IMG/VR virus record: IMGVR_UViG_3300009610_000038
Location: 1 to 47,127 of that record
DNA: 47,127 nt
DNA from: a virus
Strand: one strand, 5' to 3'
Each line of letters begins with the position of its first letter. Within the stretch, counting starts at the first letter, position 1. The translations under genes were made by a program, and so were the position numbers. The notes under the pieces are model-generated. The model saw nothing but the letters and a program-made list of their open reading frames with translations, did not search any database and was not told where the DNA came from. Below, one piece after another: positions 16,694 through 24,595 of the stretch.

Positions 16694-17650
16694 ATGGCCC
16701 TTTCTGATTTGGCCGTCTTTTCCGAATTCGTCTATTCGTCTCAGACGGAAGTTCTGAAACAGCAAGTTGATTTGTTCAACGCGGCTTCGCGGGGAACTAT
16801 CGTCTTGTCTACGAAGGCTCATGTCGGGGACTATTCGGACGAAGCCTTTTGGAAAAAGATTTCGGGTCTTGTTCGTCGGCGCAATCCCTACGGTTCAGGC
16901 GCGGTTACGCCAAAGACCCTTGAACATCTTGTGGCAACCATGGTCAAGGTTGCGGCGGGTACTCCCCCGATTTCGTTGCCTCCGTCTCAATTCCGTTGGA
17001 TACAGCGCAACCCGGAGGAAGGCGGCGCGGTTGTTGGGCAGCAATTGGCCAAAGATACCATGGCCGATATGTTGAATACGGCGCTTATGGGGACGGTTGC
17101 AGCGTTGAACAACACGGCGGAAATTCTTACGTCCCAAGCTGCTATTGCGACCATTTCATCTTTCAATGTGGCGCAATCCAAATTCGGGGACAGCTACCAA
17201 GACATTCTAGCTTGGGTTATGCACTCGAAACCGTTGTTCGATATCTACGGTTCGGCCCTTGCGAATTCGGAAGCGTTGTTCTCATTCGAAACTATCAACG
17301 TTCGTCAAGATGGTTTCGGGCGCGTGTTCGTTGTGTCGGATAGTCCTTCGTTGACGAACCCGGCGGCTACGCCGGATACGTTCAACACGTTGGGCCTTGT
17401 TGCGAACGCTGTTCAGGTTGACCAGCAAAACGATTTTGACGACAACATGAGCACGACGAACGGCGACGAAAATATCCTTCGCGACTATCAGGCCGAATGG
17501 TCCTACGAACTTGGCGTGAAGGGTTACGCTTGGGATAAGGCCAGCGGGGCGGCGGCTCCGAATGACGCGGCTATTGCGGTCATGACCAATTGGGACAGGT
17601 ACGCTACGTCCCATAAGGACTTGGCGGGCGTTCTGTTGGTTACCCAATAA
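16694..17650 (+). CDS. Major capsid protein
   Basis: A 318-residue protein directly after the scaffold, with a strong GGAGG site and the most regular codon use in the window, as expected for the most abundant virion protein. Landmarks include an N-terminal helix (FSEFVYSSQTEVLKQQVDLFNAASRG), PISLPPSQFRWIQRNPEEGG, and a late ALANSEALFSFETINVRQDGFGRVFVVSDSPSL. Size and position fit an HK97-fold capsid protein. The family was assigned by context, not by recognised homology. Confidence 0.85.
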   Translation: MALSDLAVFSEFVYSSQTEVLKQQVDLFNAASRGTIVLSTKAHVGDYSDEAFWKKISGLVRRRNPYGSGAVTPKTLEHLVATMVKVAAGTPPISLPPSQFRWIQRNPEEGGAVVGQQLAKDTMADMLNTALMGTVAALNNTAEILTSQAAIATISSFNVAQSKFGDSYQDILAWVMHSKPLFDIYGSALANSEALFSFETINVRQDGFGRVFVVSDSPSLTNPAATPDTFNTLGLVANAVQVDQQNDFDDNMSTTNGDENILRDYQAEWSYELGVKGYAWDKASGAAAPNDAAIAVMTNWDRYATSHKDLAGVLLVTQ

Positions 17651-17709
17651 CGTTAACACCCTATCCCCTGTCCACCCTGTTAACGTTCGTAAGTTGAATG
17701 GAGTTTGTC

Positions 17710-17997
17710 ATGGCGGTTAAAGGTCCAAAGGTTCTTTACTTTGTCGCTGGTAGTCGTCCGTCAAACGACGATATGGAGGCCGGGGCGAAGATGGGGCCGG
17801 GGGTCTTTTACCGAAATGCGAACTTCATTCAACCCGAAATTCCGCTAGAGGCTTGCGACTATGTAGCTGGCCCGGCAATCCCGGCGAACTACCGGGAAGC
17901 GTTCCCAAAGTTCAAATTGAAAAAGGAAAAGCCGGAGGAACCTACGGAGGAACCCCCGGCCAACCCTAGCAGTTGGAAATCCGGGGAACCCAAATGA
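17710..17997 (+). CDS. Small head-associated protein
   Basis: A 95-residue protein starting MAVKGPKVLYFVAGSRPSND. The ATG at 17710 has GGAG 7 bases upstream; an in-frame ATG at 17698 would overlap that site. A small N-terminal domain (about 60 residues) containing GVFYRNANFI and EACDYVAGPAIPANYR is followed by a Lys/Glu/Pro tail. The next gene begins in an ATGA overlap and also carries a REAAD/ALEPADGLAGTIPAAY-like element, so the two may be related accessory head proteins. Confidence 0.6.
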   Translation: MAVKGPKVLYFVAGSRPSNDDMEAGAKMGPGVFYRNANFIQPEIPLEACDYVAGPAIPANYREAFPKFKLKKEKPEEPTEEPPANPSSWKSGEPK

Positions 17998-18518
17998 ACG
18001 CATTAAAGGTTTTGTTCTTTTGTGTAACGAAAATCCCTACGGCGGGGGAACAATCGCAAATTGATACGTTGAACAATCGTTACGGCGTGGTAGGGGTTCG
18101 GGCGGCGGATATTCCGTTGAACGGCTCCCTTGAACCCGCTGACGGTTTGGCGGGGACTATTCCGGCGGCTTATACGTCGGCTATTGCCAACTACCCATTA
18201 GGGGTAGTTGCAGCTACGCCAATGAATGAAATGAAAGACGCTGTTGTAGTTCCGGCGGCGGTTAGTATTGCGGCGCTAGCTACGACGCAACTTAAAGCTA
18301 TCATTTCGGAGATTGTTGGAAGCGATATTGTTATGTCGGAAAAGACTTCCGGCGCGGGGATTACTTGGACTAGTGCAACTCCGGCGGCGGCTACTGTCAA
18401 CGCTAGCGGTTTGGTGACAGGGGTTGCGGCGGGTTCGTCTGTCGTTACATGGAAATGGATTTATCAGGCAAGCCCGGAACTATCCCTGTCCAAGACTTCA
18501 ACGGTTACCGTCACATAA
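17994..18518 (+). CDS. Head decoration-like protein with BIG2 Ig-like domain
   Basis: A 174-residue protein. Residues 1-65 resemble the preceding small protein in layout (LFFCVTKIP..., GLAGTIPAAYTSAIANYPLG). Residues 84-174 form a bacterial Ig-like group 2 domain: VSIAALATTQLKAIISEI ... ITWTSATPAAATVNASGLVTGVAAGSSVVTWKW. Such domains decorate phage capsids and tails and are thought to promote weak binding to surface glycans. The start overlaps the preceding stop. Confidence 0.72.
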   Translation: MNALKVLFFCVTKIPTAGEQSQIDTLNNRYGVVGVRAADIPLNGSLEPADGLAGTIPAAYTSAIANYPLGVVAATPMNEMKDAVVVPAAVSIAALATTQLKAIISEIVGSDIVMSEKTSGAGITWTSATPAAATVNASGLVTGVAAGSSVVTWKWIYQASPELSLSKTSTVTVT

Positions 18519-18527
18519 GGCGGACCA

Positions 18528-19031
18528 ATGACGCTGTTAATCGAAGATGGTTCGAACGTTCCGGACGCTAATAGCTTCGTAACTCTTGACGAAGTTAAAG
18601 AGTATGCGACGGCGCGAAACCGTACCATTCCTGAAGATGACGTAGAATTAGAAGCCTTGACTATCCGGGCTATGGATTTCATCATAGCGAACCGGGCGCG
18701 ATATCAAGGAACGAAAACTTACTCCGATCAACCATTACCCTTCCCAAGGACGGGAATGTATATTGACGGCACATTGATTGCCCCGGACGTTATCGTACCT
18801 GAAGTCAAGAACCTTGAGTGTCAACTAGTCGTAGACGGAGCGGCGGGCGTTGATTTCCTCCCCACAACTCAAGGCGGGGCAGTCAAACGTAAGGTAGTTG
18901 GACCCCTTGAAACCGAATGGTTTTCGGCGGACCAATCGGCTAACTATTCGTCGTCGGCGGCTGTCGATAGTTGGCTGGACCCTTTGCTTAAGCAATACGG
19001 CGGCGGACCCTTGCGAGTGGAAAGGGTCTAG
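18528..19031 (+). CDS. Head-tail connector (DnaT-like ssDNA-binding family)
   Basis: A 167-residue protein beginning MTLLIEDGSNVPDANSFVTLDEVKEYATARN, the signature of the phage 'DnaT-like ssDNA-binding' family, which by gene order is a head-completion adaptor of the gp6/gp15 type. It continues with an all-helical part (ALTIRAMDFIIANRARYQG) and a Trp-containing C terminus (VDSWLDPLLKQYGGGPLRVERV). It would bind below the portal ring. Confidence 0.8.
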   Translation: MTLLIEDGSNVPDANSFVTLDEVKEYATARNRTIPEDDVELEALTIRAMDFIIANRARYQGTKTYSDQPLPFPRTGMYIDGTLIAPDVIVPEVKNLECQLVVDGAAGVDFLPTTQGGAVKRKVVGPLETEWFSADQSANYSSSAAVDSWLDPLLKQYGGGPLRVERV

Positions 19032-19033
19032 CT

Positions 19034-19384
19034 ATGGGCGTATACGACGCGGAACGGCAATCGGCTAAAGCGGACATTGAAGCGGCGGGCGTTCGTGCGA
19101 CTATACGGCGCGGTTCTACCCGGGCTTCTGTTTCGCTGTTGTTGCTGTCCTACGAAGCTGAAGAACGGGACGGCGAACTTATTCAGTTTTCGGATATTAA
19201 GGCTATGTGTCCAGCCTTGGGACTTGACAGCGTTCTAATCCCGAACCCGGAAACAGACAGGGTAGTAATCGAAAGTTCAGACAAAGAACTGGCCCCTAGT
19301 GTGGGGGATTATCGTTTAGTTACGTCTAAACCTTTCATGCCTAACGGCGTGGCTATCTACTTTGATTTGCAGATACGCAAATGA
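19034..19384 (+). CDS. Head-tail joining (stopper-like) protein
   Basis: A 116-residue, beta-rich protein between the connector and the tail terminator. Its position and size match a head-closure or stopper protein. DIKAMCPALGLDSVLIPNPETDRVVIESSDKEL and GVAIYFDLQIRK are the most regular parts. It overlaps the next gene by 4 bases (ATGA). Assigned by gene order. Confidence 0.65.
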   Translation: MGVYDAERQSAKADIEAAGVRATIRRGSTRASVSLLLLSYEAEERDGELIQFSDIKAMCPALGLDSVLIPNPETDRVVIESSDKELAPSVGDYRLVTSKPFMPNGVAIYFDLQIRK

Positions 19385-19839
19385 GGGATAGGCGTGAAGA
19401 AATCTTGGCCCGGCTATATGTCGTAGCTCAAGAGGCTGAAGGCGTTAAGAGTTGGGTACGGAATAGGGGCGAACTTCCGAACGACAAACGCCCCGGGATT
19501 ATAGTGTTTGACGGTGACGAACTGGCAAAGGAAGGCGACATAGGCCGGGGCCGTCCGTCGAATGCTCCGAATATGGTAACGGCTACACCGGAAGTATACT
19601 TTATCTTGGACGACAAGAAACCGGCGAACCTAACGGTAGGTACGGAGTTGAATACGTTCCGCCGTAAGTTTATTCATAGCGTGTTGTATGACGCGGCGTT
19701 ACAGGGTATTGTAGGTACGTCGGGGTCAATGCGGTATGACGGGCTAGTGACAGACTTAGCGCGCGGGCGTCAAATGGTTGGGGAATTGGGTATGTCGTTT
19801 TCGTTTACATACCCGCTAATCCCTAGTGAACTTACCTAA
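19381..19839 (+). CDS. Tail terminator-like protein
   Basis: A 152-residue protein located just before the tail-tube gene, where the tail terminator is usually found. RREEILARLYVVAQEAEGVKSWVRNR (N-terminal helix) followed by RPGIIVFDGDEL and a final beta strand, MSFSFTYPLIP, is a layout often seen in the alpha/beta tail-terminator fold. It would cap the tail and join it to the connector. Confidence 0.68.
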   Translation: MRDRREEILARLYVVAQEAEGVKSWVRNRGELPNDKRPGIIVFDGDELAKEGDIGRGRPSNAPNMVTATPEVYFILDDKKPANLTVGTELNTFRRKFIHSVLYDAALQGIVGTSGSMRYDGLVTDLARGRQMVGELGMSFSFTYPLIPSELT

Positions 19840-19851
19840 CGGAGAACGTCA

Positions 19852-20661
19852 ATGACAATCTCTATAGCTTCCCCGAATGTCGATAACTATTCAATCGGCA
19901 AGGCCAAAATCTACTTTCAGCGTACCGGACAATCGGGCGCTATCTTGGATCATGAAATCGGCAACTGTACGGAAGCCGAATTCACGCCAACGGTTGAAAC
20001 TCTTGACCATTTCTCTAGCCGGGAAGGGGTCCGGAAAAAGGACAAGTCCGTAGCGTTGGAAACGTCGGCGCAAATCCGGCTTGTTATGGAAGAATTCACC
20101 CCCGAAAACTTGGGACGTATGCTTATGGGTATTCCGAATGTATCGGACCCGGCTAACGTTACCATTGATATTCTTTCGGAGGCTGAAATTGACGGACATT
20201 TGCGTATTGTCGGGACCAATGACGTAGGCCCGAAATGGACTTTTGACTTTCCTACCGTATCGTTCAAGCCTTCGTCGTCCATGAACCCCATTTCTGACGA
20301 ATGGAATAACATGGAGATTACCGGCGAAGTCTTGGCGTCGGGTTCGCCCGAAAGCTTCGGAACGGCTTCCGCTGATTTCTCTGATAACGTTGCTCCGGCG
20401 AATACGGCGCTCCCGTCTATTGCGGGTATTGCTCAAGTTGGGCAGACGTTGACGGCGAACAATGGTTCTTGGTCCGGTAACCCCGCAAGCTTTACGTACA
20501 AATGGCAGAAAGCGGCGGTTGATATTCCGGGCGCGATTGCGTCAACGTATGTTCCTGTTGTGGGGGACGTTGGGGCGGCGCTTACCGTTATCGTTTCGGC
20601 AGTCAATGCAACGGGTACAACTCCGGCAACTTCGGGAGCTACGGCTAACGTTATTGCCTAA
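19852..20661 (+). CDS. Major tail tube protein with C-terminal Ig-like domain
   Basis: A 269-residue protein with GGAG upstream. Residues 1-178 form the tube domain: IGKAKIYFQRTGQ, DHEIGNCTEAEFTPTVETLDHFSSREGVRKKDKS (typical of tail-tube proteins with a 'LDH' element) and a late EWNNMEITGEVLAS. Residues 184-269 form a separate Ig-like domain, LPSIAGIAQVGQTLTANNGSWSGNPASFTYKWQKAAVDI. It polymerises into the tail tube, and the Ig domain should project from its surface. Confidence 0.85.
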   Translation: MTISIASPNVDNYSIGKAKIYFQRTGQSGAILDHEIGNCTEAEFTPTVETLDHFSSREGVRKKDKSVALETSAQIRLVMEEFTPENLGRMLMGIPNVSDPANVTIDILSEAEIDGHLRIVGTNDVGPKWTFDFPTVSFKPSSSMNPISDEWNNMEITGEVLASGSPESFGTASADFSDNVAPANTALPSIAGIAQVGQTLTANNGSWSGNPASFTYKWQKAAVDIPGAIASTYVPVVGDVGAALTVIVSAVNATGTTPATSGATANVIA

Positions 20662-20679
20662 CTATAGGATACATGGCGA

Positions 20680-21087
20680 ATGGTTGGGCTATTGGATATT
20701 GCTCCGTCATTCTTGACGGTGCAAGGGGTCACGGTATCGGGGATATCGGCGCGGGGCGTTGTGGCGCTCTTGCAAGATTTCCCCGCCTTAAAGGAAGTTC
20801 TAGCAGGACGGGAGGCCAAAGGATTGAATGGGGCTACTGTCCTTCAGCTTGTTCCGGACGCGGCGGCGGCTATCATAGCGGCGGGGACAGGCAACCCCGG
20901 GAACGACGAACACAAGAAAGCGGCGGACCTGTTACCATTGGGAACCCAAGTTGAATTCTTGGACGCAATCGTAACCTTAACGTTCCCAACGGGTGTTGGC
21001 CCTTTCGTCGCAACTCTAGAAAAGTTGGGAGTAATTCCAAAAGACATAGTAGACGAAAACTTTGGCAAGGAAGCGGGTACGAAATAG
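20680..21087 (+). CDS. Tail assembly chaperone, upstream frame
   Basis: A 135-residue protein between the tail-tube and tape-measure genes, the usual place of the gpG-like chaperone. An ATG at 20673 in another frame is nearer the AGGAT site but opens a GC-shadow frame; 20680 fits the spacing and gives a hydrophobic helical protein. It should bind the tape measure during tail assembly. The downstream frame 20955-21299 is open at -1, indicating a frameshifted longer form. Confidence 0.75.
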   Translation: MVGLLDIAPSFLTVQGVTVSGISARGVVALLQDFPALKEVLAGREAKGLNGATVLQLVPDAAAAIIAAGTGNPGNDEHKKAADLLPLGTQVEFLDAIVTLTFPTGVGPFVATLEKLGVIPKDIVDENFGKEAGTK

Positions 21088-21299
21088 CTTCCGCAATTGA
21101 GCAACTAATATCATTGGGGCATAGATCGGGAGACGTTTGGGAGTATACGCCAAGGCAACTTGAAGGGTTCTTAGACCTAGCCGAACGTCGGAAGTATCGG
21201 GAGCTAATTGAACAACTACACTTGATAACGCTAGGCCAACATGGGGACGTTAAAGAAATCAAGAAACAGATAAAGCAATGGGAAGCTAGAACGGCTTAA
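20680..21299 (+). CDS. Tail assembly chaperone, predicted -1 frameshift product (gpGT-like)
   Basis: The frame ending at 21299 has no ATG and only a TTG (21114), but it is open from 20955 and encodes SAIEQLISLGHRSGDVWEYTPRQLEGFLDLAERRK, a helical T-like domain. Relative to the first frame it is -1, as in lambda G/GT. Candidate slip sites are TCCAAAA (about 21036-21042), CGAAAAC (about 21054-21060) and the final ACG-AAA before the stop. None is a classical XXXYYYZ heptamer, so the exact junction is unresolved. Only the segment 21088-21299 is unique to this product. Confidence 0.6.
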
Positions 21300-21311
21300 C
21301 GGAGGTTCGCC

Positions 21312-21518
21312 ATGATTGACGTTTTAGTATATATCGCAATTCTTGTTATCGTCTTAATCTTTGTCTTTTGGCTAATTCAACAAATCCCGGCGAACCTTTT
21401 ACCGGGTCCATTGAAACAGATTGTATCTATTGTCCTTGTCGTTATTGCTGTGGTTGCGCTTATCATAATCTTATTACAGTTGACGGGAACGGGTCCATCG
21501 TTACGGCTTCCGCGTTGA
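21312..21518 (+). CDS. Small two-helix membrane protein (Thivi_2564-like; holin candidate)
   Basis: A 68-residue protein with GGAGG upstream. Two transmembrane helices (residues 3-24 and 35-57) are joined by the turn QQIPANLLPGPLKQ. This resembles the small Thivi_2564-type membrane proteins common in proteobacterial phages. Topology fits a class II holin, and its place inside the tail operon would give late timing. No endolysin is adjacent. Confidence 0.68.
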   Translation: MIDVLVYIAILVIVLIFVFWLIQQIPANLLPGPLKQIVSIVLVVIAVVALIIILLQLTGTGPSLRLPR

Positions 21519-21522
21519 ACCT

Positions 21523-22080
21523 ATGGCCTTAGCTTTCGTATTTACAAACAAGAACCTAGATAAACAATGGCGTGACCAAATGAGGAAGATGGTTACAGCT
21601 ATGGCTAGGGCTACGACGTTGGGAGCGCGGCAAGCGTCAAAGGATATTGAGAACGAAGGCCGGGCGAATATCAAAGGGGCGGGTAAGTTTGGCCAACGTT
21701 GGAGGAAGGGGTTAGTAGCTACGACGTATCCAACGTCCGGAGTTTTGATTAATGCTCGCATTGACGTAACCCATGACCAGATAGGCGCGGGGCTGTTCGA
21801 ACACGGGGGCGTTGTCCGGGGGAAGCCCCTGCTATGGCTCCCCTTGACCTATGCAAGGCTGAAGGGCGTTCGGGCGCGGGATTATGCCCGAACCCAAGGC
21901 GGCTTGTTCCGGGTCAACCGGCGCGGGCGTGCCCCGTTGTTGCTGTCAATCAAAGATAAGAAGCCTAAGTATGTGGGGCTAAAGTCCGTTCGTATTCCTC
22001 AGAAATGGACTATTCGTCAAATCTGTTTGAACATTTTGAAGAATTGGAAATCATACTATGACCGAAACTTAAGGGTGTAG
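21523..22080 (+). CDS. Minor tail / tail completion protein (DUF6441-like)
   Basis: A 185-residue basic protein just before the tape measure. The C-terminal GRAPLLLSIKDKKPKYVGLKSVRIPQKW, together with ASKDIENEGRANIKGAGKFGQRWRKGL, resembles the DUF6441 / minor tail protein Z-like group encoded in this position in many siphoviruses. It probably helps tail completion or tape-measure engagement. It ends 1 base before the tape-measure start. Confidence 0.65.
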   Translation: MALAFVFTNKNLDKQWRDQMRKMVTAMARATTLGARQASKDIENEGRANIKGAGKFGQRWRKGLVATTYPTSGVLINARIDVTHDQIGAGLFEHGGVVRGKPLLWLPLTYARLKGVRARDYARTQGGLFRVNRRGRAPLLLSIKDKKPKYVGLKSVRIPQKWTIRQICLNILKNWKSYYDRNLRV

Positions 22081-22081
22081 T

Positions 22082-24163
22082 ATGGCAATCAAGGCTCAAG
22101 ACCTATTACAACGTCTACTGTTTGAAGGTGAAAAGGAAGCTACGGCTTCCCTAAATAATATTGCGTCGGCGGGCGAACGTTCGTTTAAGTCTTTGGACAA
22201 ATCAGCGGCGGGGCTTAATACAACCTTCAAAGGTATAGACCAAACTATAAAGCGAACTGAAGCCGGGGCAAAGTCTTTCGGAACTAATATTGACAACGTA
22301 GCTAGCCGGATAGCGGCGGCGGGAACGGCAATTAAATCGGCGGCTCTTGTAACTGGTATTGCAGCTATCGGCGTAGCGTTCAAGAAATTAGCCGGGAACG
22401 CGGGAGACGCGGCGGACAGTATCGGAGACGGGGCGGCGCAAACTGGACAATCAACCAAGGACTACCAAGAACTAACTTACGCAATCAATCAAACGTCAAG
22501 AGGCCTTGGTAATCTTGATCTAGTATTCAATTCGTTGAACGATATCATATCGCAAGCCCAAGCCGGAGGAAACGCAACTACTAAAGTATTCGAGGATATG
22601 GGCGTTAGGTTAGTTGATGGAGCTAATCGGGCGCGTTCGGGTACGGCTGTTCTTCGGGATTTCGCCAAAGCATTAGAACGGATACCGGACCCGGCGGATA
22701 GGGCAGCAAAAGTTATCAGCGTATTCGGGCGGCGTATTGGCGGGCCGTTGGTTGCGTTGCTTGGGGAAGGTGAAAAGGGTATTGATAACTTCATTAAAGA
22801 GGCTCAAAGGTTAGGCCTTGTTTTGACTGAACAAGAGGTAGAGATAGGAGACAAATACGACAAGAGCCTAAAGAAGTTGAACGCTACGCTAGGAACTACG
22901 ACAACCAAACTTGGGTTGTTGTTTACCCCACAATTGACGGCGGGGCAGGATTGGATTGCGGAGTTTATTGCGCGCAATCAGGAAAAGATTTTGAGCTTCG
23001 GTAGGTCCGTTGAAAAGGTTGTCAACGAATTAGTGTTGGCATTTACGGGGCGCTCCGATCAAGTCCAAAGTACGTTTATATATGCTATTGGGAAGATCAT
23101 AGAGGGTATTGGTTTGGGTATTAAGAACGTTGTTATTCCTGTATTCAATGGCTGGATTATTATTCTTGAAAAGACATTTGAATGGGTTAACAAAATATTC
23201 GGTACAAACTTTTCAATGTCTGACTTAGGTTTGGTTGCCGGAGTTCTCATAGCGGTTAAGGCGTTCACGTCGTTGTTAAGCGTCTTACGTTTGGTAACTA
23301 CGGCATTGGGCCTAGCCCGGGTAGCTTCGCTGGCGCTGTCCTTTACGCCATGGGGGATTGCGATTACGGCTATAGTTATCGGGCTAGGCCTACTTATAGA
23401 GAACTTGGATAAAGTTGATTGGCAAAAGTTTGGAAAGGCGGCGCTAGAGGTTGTTCAGTCCATTGGTAAAGCGTTGTCTGATTTCGCTAAATGGATTGGT
23501 GATATCTGGACTGATTTAGAGGCAAAATGGGACGCATTAGTAGCCAAAGTAGCGGAGTGGAATAAATGGGCGGCGGATGAATTAGGTAAGCTTCCGGACC
23601 TTATCCGTCAGAAATGGGACGAACTATGGAATTGGTTGGGCCAGAAGGTTCAATGGGCTATTGAGCAATATCAGAAGCTAATTGACAAGGCCCGGGAATG
23701 GTTGGGCATGTCAAAGATCAACCGGGAAAAGACGGCGGAAGGCGGCGGGGGTGGCGGTTGGGCTAGGGGCGGGCCGGTTTGGGGTGCGGGCGGGTCTACG
23801 TCGGATAGTATCCCGGCGTGGCTATCCAATGGCGAATGGGTCATGAAGGCTCGGGCGGCGCGGTACTATGGCAATCGGATCATGGGGGCGCTAAACTCCA
23901 TGGCGATACCCCGCGACAACTTCCAATACGCTATGGGAGGGGCCGTAGGCGCTCTAGCCCCCCGTACAGCCCGGTTCGCTCAAGGGGGCTTGGTAGCCCT
24001 TCCTAGGGTCGGGGGGAGGCCTATAAATCTGACAATCGAGGGGCAACGATTTGAGGGGTTGACGGTGCCGGAAGATACGGCGGAAAGCTTGGTACGGTTC
24101 GCAACTAGACGGCAAATGAGTTCCGCCGGACGCAAACCTAACTGGTATCATGGCAAGAAATGA
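22082..24163 (+). CDS. Tail tape measure protein
   Basis: A 693-residue protein, the longest in the tail operon after the fibre. The N-terminal half is coiled-coil-like with many Ala/Ser/Lys. Hydrophobic segments occur near residues 83-105 and 385-450, the latter a multi-helix patch that may insert into the host membrane during DNA injection. The C terminus has GWARGGPVWGAGGSTSDSIPAWLSNGEWVMKARAARYYG, a well-known end motif of tape-measure proteins. If about 1.5 angstrom per residue holds, the tail would be about 100 nm. The next gene overlaps by 4 bases. Confidence 0.92.
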   Translation: MAIKAQDLLQRLLFEGEKEATASLNNIASAGERSFKSLDKSAAGLNTTFKGIDQTIKRTEAGAKSFGTNIDNVASRIAAAGTAIKSAALVTGIAAIGVAFKKLAGNAGDAADSIGDGAAQTGQSTKDYQELTYAINQTSRGLGNLDLVFNSLNDIISQAQAGGNATTKVFEDMGVRLVDGANRARSGTAVLRDFAKALERIPDPADRAAKVISVFGRRIGGPLVALLGEGEKGIDNFIKEAQRLGLVLTEQEVEIGDKYDKSLKKLNATLGTTTTKLGLLFTPQLTAGQDWIAEFIARNQEKILSFGRSVEKVVNELVLAFTGRSDQVQSTFIYAIGKIIEGIGLGIKNVVIPVFNGWIIILEKTFEWVNKIFGTNFSMSDLGLVAGVLIAVKAFTSLLSVLRLVTTALGLARVASLALSFTPWGIAITAIVIGLGLLIENLDKVDWQKFGKAALEVVQSIGKALSDFAKWIGDIWTDLEAKWDALVAKVAEWNKWAADELGKLPDLIRQKWDELWNWLGQKVQWAIEQYQKLIDKAREWLGMSKINREKTAEGGGGGGWARGGPVWGAGGSTSDSIPAWLSNGEWVMKARAARYYGNRIMGALNSMAIPRDNFQYAMGGAVGALAPRTARFAQGGLVALPRVGGRPINLTIEGQRFEGLTVPEDTAESLVRFATRRQMSSAGRKPNWYHGKK

Positions 24164-24591
24164 CTATAGAAAGTACGTTGATAGTTATTACGCCGTTTGG
24201 TATGCCTCCCTATTCGGCGCGGGGGTTGACCCAATCATTGGACCCTATTACAGCGTCCCAACAACTCCGGCGAACTGTCAACGGAGATTTGGCGGACATT
24301 TCCGCTGTTCAGTTTCAAAAGTATTCGTCTGTTATTACCTGTCAAGATATGGACGCTCCGGCGCTAGACGGTATATGGCCCGGTCAACTAGTCCAGATAG
24401 ATTGCGCTGTTGAACTTTCGTATTTGACCGGCGGCGCTCCGGCTAAGAACGTTGTTCCCGGTAGCTCTAGGGAAGCGGACGGGTATACGTTCTATAGGCC
24501 CCGGTTGACTATGCGGGTTGTAGCCTACAATAATAGCAAGGACGAATGGGCGGCTAGTCACCAATGGTCTTTGACGTTAGAGGAAGTCTAA
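24160..24591 (+). CDS. Distal tail / minor tail protein
   Basis: A 143-residue protein overlapping the end of the tape measure. LADISAVQFQKYSSVITCQDMDAPALDGIWPGQLVQIDCAVELSYLTG is a pattern common in minor tail proteins located immediately after the tape measure. It is beta-rich throughout. It probably sits at the tail tip between tube and hub. Confidence 0.7.
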   Translation: MTIESTLIVITPFGMPPYSARGLTQSLDPITASQQLRRTVNGDLADISAVQFQKYSSVITCQDMDAPALDGIWPGQLVQIDCAVELSYLTGGAPAKNVVPGSSREADGYTFYRPRLTMRVVAYNNSKDEWAASHQWSLTLEEV

Positions 24592-24595
24592 CGGT

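Noticed and set aside
20673-20954. Alternate frame starting ATG at 20673
   Set aside because: It is a Gly/Arg-rich shadow; the 20680 frame has coherent hydrophobic helices and the expected chaperone position.
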